From assembly GCF_009725235.1 (NCBI RefSeq), contig NZ_WJFC01000169.1, forward strand, positions 1 through 30,058: 30,058 nt of DNA, written 5' to 3'. A model generated the notes under the pieces. The model had not been told where the DNA came from, ran no database searches, and saw only the letters and a list, made by a program, of their open reading frames with translations. Shown here piece after piece: positions 25,761-30,058 of the stretch. The translations under genes were made by a program, and so were the position numbers. The stretch comes from Scytonema sp. UIC 10036 (GTDB lineage Bacteria; Cyanobacteriota; Cyanobacteriia; Cyanobacteriales; Nostocaceae). Numbering within the stretch: the first letter of the stretch is position 1; each line of letters opens with the position of its first letter.

Positions 25761-26395
25761 GTAAGTTTTTTCCCTGTATCTAAATCAGCACCACTCTAGC
25801 TTAGGTAGCAACAATTTACACCCCTCTTTATACTAATCGATTAATAACCAGATGGCTATGGTTATCATGAACATGGTAATATCACAGAGTTAAAACGCAG
25901 CTTGCTTTTAACTAAAATTTTCACTAAGAACTTTTAGTAAGAGCTGGGTCAATACTTGTCGGTTAAGCTAAAAATTCAAATTTAAGGTAGGTTGGGTTGA
26001 GGAACGAAACCCAACATTTATCAGCATTTGTTGGGTTTCACACACGGGTTTACCCAACCTACAAAAACGCTTATCCGAGCAGTATTGAGAGCTGGGTTTA
26101 ACGCTTCCGTATGGTTATTAAGAAGACATTAGGGATTTGAGTAAAGATTCAGTATGCATGAGAGCAGGACTCATTCCACTTGCGTTTTTCCAACGGTAGC
26201 CAATTAATTGACCAGCACATTCGCGTCAAGTTAACGCACATTCAGTACTGGTTTTAGACCAGCTAACACTATGCCTAGCGATAAACCTCCCGCATCGAAA
26301 AACAGAGAAACAATTCCTTTAGATATACTCACAGTTCACCTATATTTTTTGACTTTACCGCCTCTGAATTCATAACACGAGTCCGGATTTAGACG
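25761..26395. other. Intergenic region upstream of the cassette, with MITE copy F
   Basis: The stretch holds the putative cassette promoter region just upstream of 25760 and MITE copy F. From about 26098 to 26395 I see no gene and no clear repeat. Short frames in both directions are broken by stops. Confidence 0.6.
25950..26087. mobile_element. MITE copy F, full length (138 bp) with perfect 10-bp target duplication
   Basis: It runs from CAATACT to AGTATTG. It is flanked by perfect AGAGCTGGGT repeats at 25940-25949 and 26088-26097, the clearest target-site duplication in the window and a sign of recent insertion. Internally it has CTTGTCGGTTAAGC at the left, then two palindromic arms, GTAGGTTGGGTTGAGG...AACCCAACA and TGTTGGGTTTC...AACCCAACCTAC. 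Confidence 0.9.
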
Positions 26396-26947
26396 TTAGG
26401 TATCCATTATTTGGTTATCCAAAGTAAAATCGTGAGGATTCTTGAGAATAAACGTATTATTTTCTTTAATTAAATCACCTCTGCAAAGAATAGGTAATCT
26501 CCCTTGATAGGCTTTAAGAGCCAATATATAACTCTGGTCGTTTAATTTCGTTTTAATTTTTCGGAGTTTATCAATTACAACACCAAGCAGTATAATTTCT
26601 CCGCTTAATTTGTCTGCTACTGGTTGTTCAATTTGCATGATAATTCCCTGAATAGTGGTATTCGGGACAGTAGTGATAAGTTCATTAATAATCTCTAGCT
26701 GAGAGCGATTTTCTACTACCGCTAAAGTTTCTGTTGCTTCGCTAATTCTAGTTGCGTAATCTCCCAAATTTTTTCTATTGGGTAGCAATATTTCAAATTC
26801 ACCTCGTTCTATTTCTTGTTTCAGCCAAATCGTGGCATTATTCATAAACGAGCGATCTTCATGCCAACCATGTGTTTGTAGATAATTTCTGAGTTCTTCT
26901 AATTCTAGATTCTGAAAAATTTCAATATCCCGCACAGTAACTTTCAT
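26396..26947 (-). CDS. Hypothetical protein coupled to the DUF4365 gene
   Basis: The protein has 183 residues. Its ATG overlaps the stop of the upstream DUF4365 gene by 4 bases (26944-26947), so the two are translationally coupled. It begins MKVTVRDIEIFQNLELEELR; QTHGWHEDRSF, IWLKQEIERGEFEILLP and a charged C-terminal half follow. No catalytic motif or membrane segment is visible and I do not recognise a family. Being coupled to a DUF4365 nuclease-like protein, it may be its partner, for example an inhibitor or a specificity subunit; that is inference only. Confidence 0.75.
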   Translation of the reverse strand: MKVTVRDIEIFQNLELEELRNYLQTHGWHEDRSFMNNATIWLKQEIERGEFEILLPNRKNLGDYATRISEATETLAVVENRSQLEIINELITTVPNTTIQGIIMQIEQPVADKLSGEIILLGVVIDKLRKIKTKLNDQSYILALKAYQGRLPILCRGDLIKENNTFILKNPHDFTLDNQIMDT

Positions 26948-27440
26948 GGTTGTACTCCTTGGCTAAGCCCTTGCATAATTGATTGAAGGGTGGTGACTGT
27001 GAATTGGTTACTTCTGGGTAAAGTAATGGTAACATTATTTGTATTTTGCGTTTCTGGCAATCCCCTCAAAGACACCCAATATCCACAATGTCGCAGACAC
27101 AGTTCTTCTTCTGATTGTTTTAACCAGTTTGCTAAGTTGTCAGGAATTAAAACTACAATTAAGATTCTTGGAATGGCAAAGTCTGTCATTCTCAAGTCGT
27201 TGTAGTTTTTTAGTATAAGAGGATAGCGGATTAATTTCTCATTGAGAACATCCCTTGACGTAGATTTTAATTGTAATTCTAACCGAGGCGCTCGAATGCG
27301 TCCTGTTCCTCCCTTGGCTGCAATTCCCCAGTCTACGCTGTCATCATCAACCGATGGTTTGTATAGAGAATAGCCAGCAACAGCCGCGACGCTTGTAAAT
27401 AGGTATTGCTAAATTGTTCTTTTTGTTGATTTATATCCAC
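26944..27440 (-). pseudogene. DUF4365-type (restriction-endonuclease-like) protein, frameshifted
   Basis: From GTG 27440 the frame reads VDINQQKEQFSNTYLQA. After one missing base near 27395 it continues SVAAVAGYSLYKPSVDDDSV, DWGIAAKGG, RAPRLELQLKST, then PRILIVVLIP and CLRHCGYWVSL. This matches the DUF4365 layout of an N-terminal helix, D-W-G-I and an ELQLKST core that resembles the E-x-K of PD-(D/E)XK nucleases. Only the part after 27195 is open in a single frame. The stop overlaps the start of the next gene. The single shift may be an assembly error, in which case the gene is intact, about 165 residues long. Confidence 0.7.
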
Positions 27441-27785
27441 GCTTAATCTATACCTCTACAATCTTCTGAGCATCCTTGAGTAGCTGTTTGTTACTCGTCT
27501 AGGTAGTTGTTGAGTGGGTTTCTGTAGAAATTACGGATAAGAACTCGTCATTATCAAACCCAATCAGGAACTGCTCTTACAAGTCAGGACTCTTCATTTC
27601 AGGAATGTGTAATTCCTTGTAAGGTTAATGATTGGGAAATAAGATACAAGGTCGATATATTCACCCAGTTATAAACAAAGTAAATATACGGTTTGACAAC
27701 TTAAATTTCTAGTATATATTATGACTGTTTGTATATGTAATTTTTTTTTCCACTGAGGAATGTGCATATAAAATAGTACAATTAG
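27441..27785. other. Divergent intergenic region between the DUF4365 gene and the ParA fusion
   Basis: AT-rich and without a gene. It must hold the promoters of both flanking units; a candidate for the rightward one is listed separately. Confidence 0.55.
27693..27722 (+). promoter_or_regulatory. Candidate sigma-70-type promoter for the ParA fusion gene
   Basis: TTGACA (27693-27698) is followed by TATATT (27715-27720, 16-base spacer) or TATTAT (27717-27722, 18-base spacer). It lies about 65 bases upstream of the ATG at 27786. Confidence 0.45.
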
Positions 27786-29288
27786 ATGGCTCATGGTGCT
27801 AGTATGATTGTTGATTCCGGTTCAACTCTGCAAGATATTTTTAAAGCGATCGCATCTGACAGTAGCGAATCCTATGTAGAACAAAAGGTGGTAGTACCTC
27901 TTTTGCATACGCTTGGCTACGACAGTGATGATTGGCGAACTCAAGTTGTGATTTTAAAATCTAAGCTTGACTTCCTAGTGGGTAAATCTGACTCAGCTTT
28001 GGTGGCACCCCCCTACTTAATTATTGAAGTCAAAGCCCCCTATAAAAAAATTGCTCATAGTGTTTGGCAACTCAATAACTATATGCGCCGTACAGGAGCA
28101 GTTCTTGGTTTGTTAACCAATGGCTATGACTTTCGCATACTTTATAATTGTGATGGAAAAATTACAGACGTAGTAGAGTACTCACAAGCAACACTGATTG
28201 CAAAGTATCAGTTATTTTACAAAATATTATCTAAAAAAACATATTTGCACTTTACTTCTACTTTGTATAAAAATCAGCAACAAATTCGCACACGCTTTTT
28301 TGATTTAATCTCAAAAGCAGTAGAGCAAGAAGGTATGTCGGGTTTATCGAACCAAGGTAAGGTATCTTTCGCTCAAGTACAGCCAATTAGGGGAGAAAAC
28401 ACTTTGGTGACAAACACTCAAGAGGAACATAAATCAATGATTATTACTGTATTTAACAATAAAGGCGGGGTAGGTAAAACTACAACGACTATTAACCTTG
28501 CAGCTGCTCTTAATAAGTTGGGTAAGCGAGTATTACTGATTGATATCGATGCTCAAGCTAATTTGACAATGGGTTTGGGGATCGATCCATTAGAAGATGT
28601 TGAACAGCAAGGAAAGAAAGATATTTGTCATTTATTAACTGAGCCAAGAACTAAATTGGAAGACACAGTCATTAAAAAGCATTGGGGAGATGTCCAATTA
28701 GACGTAATTCCATCACATATCCGTCTGTCTCACCTGGAAATTTCATTAATACAAACAGTTGATAGCGATCGCTTACTTGCCAAAAAACTTAGAAGCAATA
28801 ATTATGATTTTGTATTTATCGATCCACCTCCTTCATTTAGCAAGGTGAATGGTATTTCCCTAATGGCATCTTCAGCCATTTTGATTCCTACTCAATTATC
28901 TTCTTACCCAGTTAGAGCTTTAGAATATGTGATAGCTCAGGTTGGAAAAGTACAGGATTACAAAGAAGAAAACTTACCTATATTAGGTATTGCAGTTAGT
29001 ATGTATGACCAAAAATCAGCGAAAGTCAATGCATCTATGGTAAAAAAAATTTTCTCTATTTTAGAGAGTAGTGGTGTAGGAGACAAAATAGAACTATTCC
29101 CTGAACATACTTGGATACCACGGTTGAATATTGTTTCTAGTTGTCCGGATAAAGGTTATCCTATCAATCAGGCAGAATTTGATGATAAGGTAACACATCA
29201 AGAAAAAGAATATGCACAAAAAGCCGTTGAAAGTTACACACAATTAGCTAAACATTTAGTTAAAAAAATTACTAAAGGAGATTTATAA
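27786..29288 (+). CDS. PD-(D/E)XK nuclease fused to a ParA ATPase
   Basis: The protein has 500 residues. Residues about 25-145 resemble the N-terminal nuclease domain of type I restriction HsdR and related PD-(D/E)XK proteins: YVEQKVVVPLLHTLGYD, then D62 in KLDFLVG, E81 and K83 in LIIEVKAP, and QLNNYMRRTGA. Residues about 218-495 are a complete ParA/MinD-type ATPase: Walker A KGGVGKTT (226-233), LLIDIDAQANLTMGLG, VFIDPPPSF and the usual late TYPINQ-like region (YPINQAEFDD). ParA proteins normally separate plasmids or chromosomes; a fused nuclease is unusual. The ParB-like gene follows after 4 bases. The start at 27786 lacks a clear ribosome-binding site; ATG 27804 is an alternative. Confidence 0.87.
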   Translation: MAHGASMIVDSGSTLQDIFKAIASDSSESYVEQKVVVPLLHTLGYDSDDWRTQVVILKSKLDFLVGKSDSALVAPPYLIIEVKAPYKKIAHSVWQLNNYMRRTGAVLGLLTNGYDFRILYNCDGKITDVVEYSQATLIAKYQLFYKILSKKTYLHFTSTLYKNQQQIRTRFFDLISKAVEQEGMSGLSNQGKVSFAQVQPIRGENTLVTNTQEEHKSMIITVFNNKGGVGKTTTTINLAAALNKLGKRVLLIDIDAQANLTMGLGIDPLEDVEQQGKKDICHLLTEPRTKLEDTVIKKHWGDVQLDVIPSHIRLSHLEISLIQTVDSDRLLAKKLRSNNYDFVFIDPPPSFSKVNGISLMASSAILIPTQLSSYPVRALEYVIAQVGKVQDYKEENLPILGIAVSMYDQKSAKVNASMVKKIFSILESSGVGDKIELFPEHTWIPRLNIVSSCPDKGYPINQAEFDDKVTHQEKEYAQKAVESYTQLAKHLVKKITKGDL

Positions 29289-29292
29289 AACG

Positions 29293-30027
29293 ATGAGTTT
29301 AACAGAACGACAAATTCGCATTGGAAAAAACTTGGGTATTAGACCCATTAGCCATGGGCAAGTATACACATACCAAATTGCTGTAGCAGAGTCAGAAAAG
29401 CAAAGTATTTCTATAGAAAGGCTACAATTAATTGAAGACAGCTTAATTCAGCATAAAAGCAATTTAATGCCTCTTATTGTACGTCGTACAGAAGCATATA
29501 GTGAGGAGGAAGAGTATGAAGTCATTTATGGCGCTGATTGGTGTCTAGTTGCTAAAGAACTTGATATAGAAAAGCTCTGGGTTTGGGTTTATGATATGAC
29601 AGATGAACAAGCATCTGCTGCAAAAGAAGAAATGCAGCAATTACTTGTTAACAGTGTAGATGAAAATGATATTAGTGCTTTAATAGACCAAAAGCTGAAA
29701 CCGATTTACTCTAAGCTGAATCAAGTCACTTCTACTCTTTCTAGTAATACTGAAAAGTCCAACTTCGATCATAAATTCACAAAAATCGAAAATCAACTTC
29801 AACACCTAGTATCTATTGTTGAAGCAATTTCTGTAAGAATTGATGAATTGTTTCCTCCTCCTCGTAAATTAAATTTAGTAACAGCTAAGGAAAAAGAAAT
29901 TGATAGTGCTTTAGAAAAAGCTGGCATATATTTTAAACAAAGAACAGCCGTATTAGAAGCTATTAAGTATTGGCAAAATTCAGGCAAAATTTTAACTTGG
30001 CAAAATCTAAAAACTTCAAGTACATAG
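29293..30027 (+). CDS. ParB-like protein, partner of the ParA fusion
   Basis: The protein has 244 residues. AAAGGAG lies 11 bases before the ATG and the gap to the parA-fusion stop is 4 bases, so the two form an operon. Residues about 20-115 follow the ParB N-terminal (ParB/Srx) layout: ISIERLQLIEDSLIQHK, MPLIVRRTE, YEVIYGADWCLVAKELDI (in place of the usual GERRWRAAK) and LWVWVYDMTDEQA. The GERRxxA nucleotide-binding motif is therefore degenerate, like many ParB-like proteins of plasmids and conflict systems. A coiled-coil region (FTKIENQLQHLVSIVEA) and a C-terminal helical domain of about 45 residues follow. A classic ParB helix-turn-helix is not obvious. Confidence 0.8.
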   Translation: MSLTERQIRIGKNLGIRPISHGQVYTYQIAVAESEKQSISIERLQLIEDSLIQHKSNLMPLIVRRTEAYSEEEEYEVIYGADWCLVAKELDIEKLWVWVYDMTDEQASAAKEEMQQLLVNSVDENDISALIDQKLKPIYSKLNQVTSTLSSNTEKSNFDHKFTKIENQLQHLVSIVEAISVRIDELFPPPRKLNLVTAKEKEIDSALEKAGIYFKQRTAVLEAIKYWQNSGKILTWQNLKTSST

Positions 30028-30058
30028 TGAGAACATTAAATTAATAACTGTGGATAAA

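Noticed and set aside
14554..26087. Dispersed GTAGGTTGGGTT palindromes as CRISPR repeats or attachment sites
   Set aside because: They are kilobases apart, have CAATACT ends and 10-bp target duplications, and fit MITEs.
26098..26395. Possible decayed transposase
   Set aside because: Short frames there are broken by stops and I could not match any of them to a family.

Overview
The window reads as accessory DNA from a filamentous, probably heterocyst-forming (Nostocales-type) cyanobacterium. The evidence is many HIP1 octamers (GCGATCGC, for example near 568, 920, 2585, 6309, 14711, 15259, 16141, 16701, 19957, 20771, 25632, 27847 and 28765), heptanucleotide STRR-type tandem repeats, dispersed GTAGGTTGGGTTGAGG palindromes, an NPNGI-type TpsA exoprotein, a XisI-like fragment and group II introns. 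I see no tRNA, rRNA or CRISPR array and no core housekeeping gene.

Layout. (1) 1-6242, minus: a two-partner secretion operon (TpsA exoprotein, TpsB outer-membrane transporter, then a TPR protein of the kind often followed by a CHAT domain, frameshifted and running off the left edge through a poly-T tract). (2) 6369-7811, minus: an RTX calcium-binding protein. (3) 7812-8570: non-coding, with a 138-bp MITE that carries a second nested palindrome. (4) 8571-13591: a three-level nest. Two IS200/IS605-like end hairpins enclose an outer group II intron, whose reverse transcriptase (RT) gene is split by a complete inner group II intron. (5) 13584-14405, minus: a PIN toxin and antitoxin pair whose toxin ends inside the IS hairpin. 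(6) 14956-17817: a protein of three DUF3574 repeats and three small or hypothetical genes. (7) 17905-18722, minus: a DUF433/DUF5615 toxin-antitoxin pair and a XisI remnant. (8) 18961-25760, minus: the most interesting part, a cassette of two paralogous winged-helix proteins around an AAA ATPase and an 859-residue fusion of RNase D-like exonuclease, Cas4/AddB-like Fe-S nuclease and FtsK-type translocase. (9) 26396-27440, minus: a hypothetical gene coupled to a frameshifted DUF4365 gene. (10) 27786-30027, plus: a PD-(D/E)XK nuclease fused to ParA, followed by a ParB-like protein.

The last three regions look like a defence or mobile-element-conflict island. My inference is that the winged-helix proteins bind DNA, the AAA ATPase is a switch or loader, and the fusion protein pumps DNA while degrading it with two nucleases. 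The ParA and ParB pair with a built-in nuclease is a second candidate system. One MITE family with 10-bp target duplications has spread through the region, and one half-copy now supplies the stop codon of a cassette gene. Several single-base frameshifts could be real decay or assembly errors and need read-level checking.
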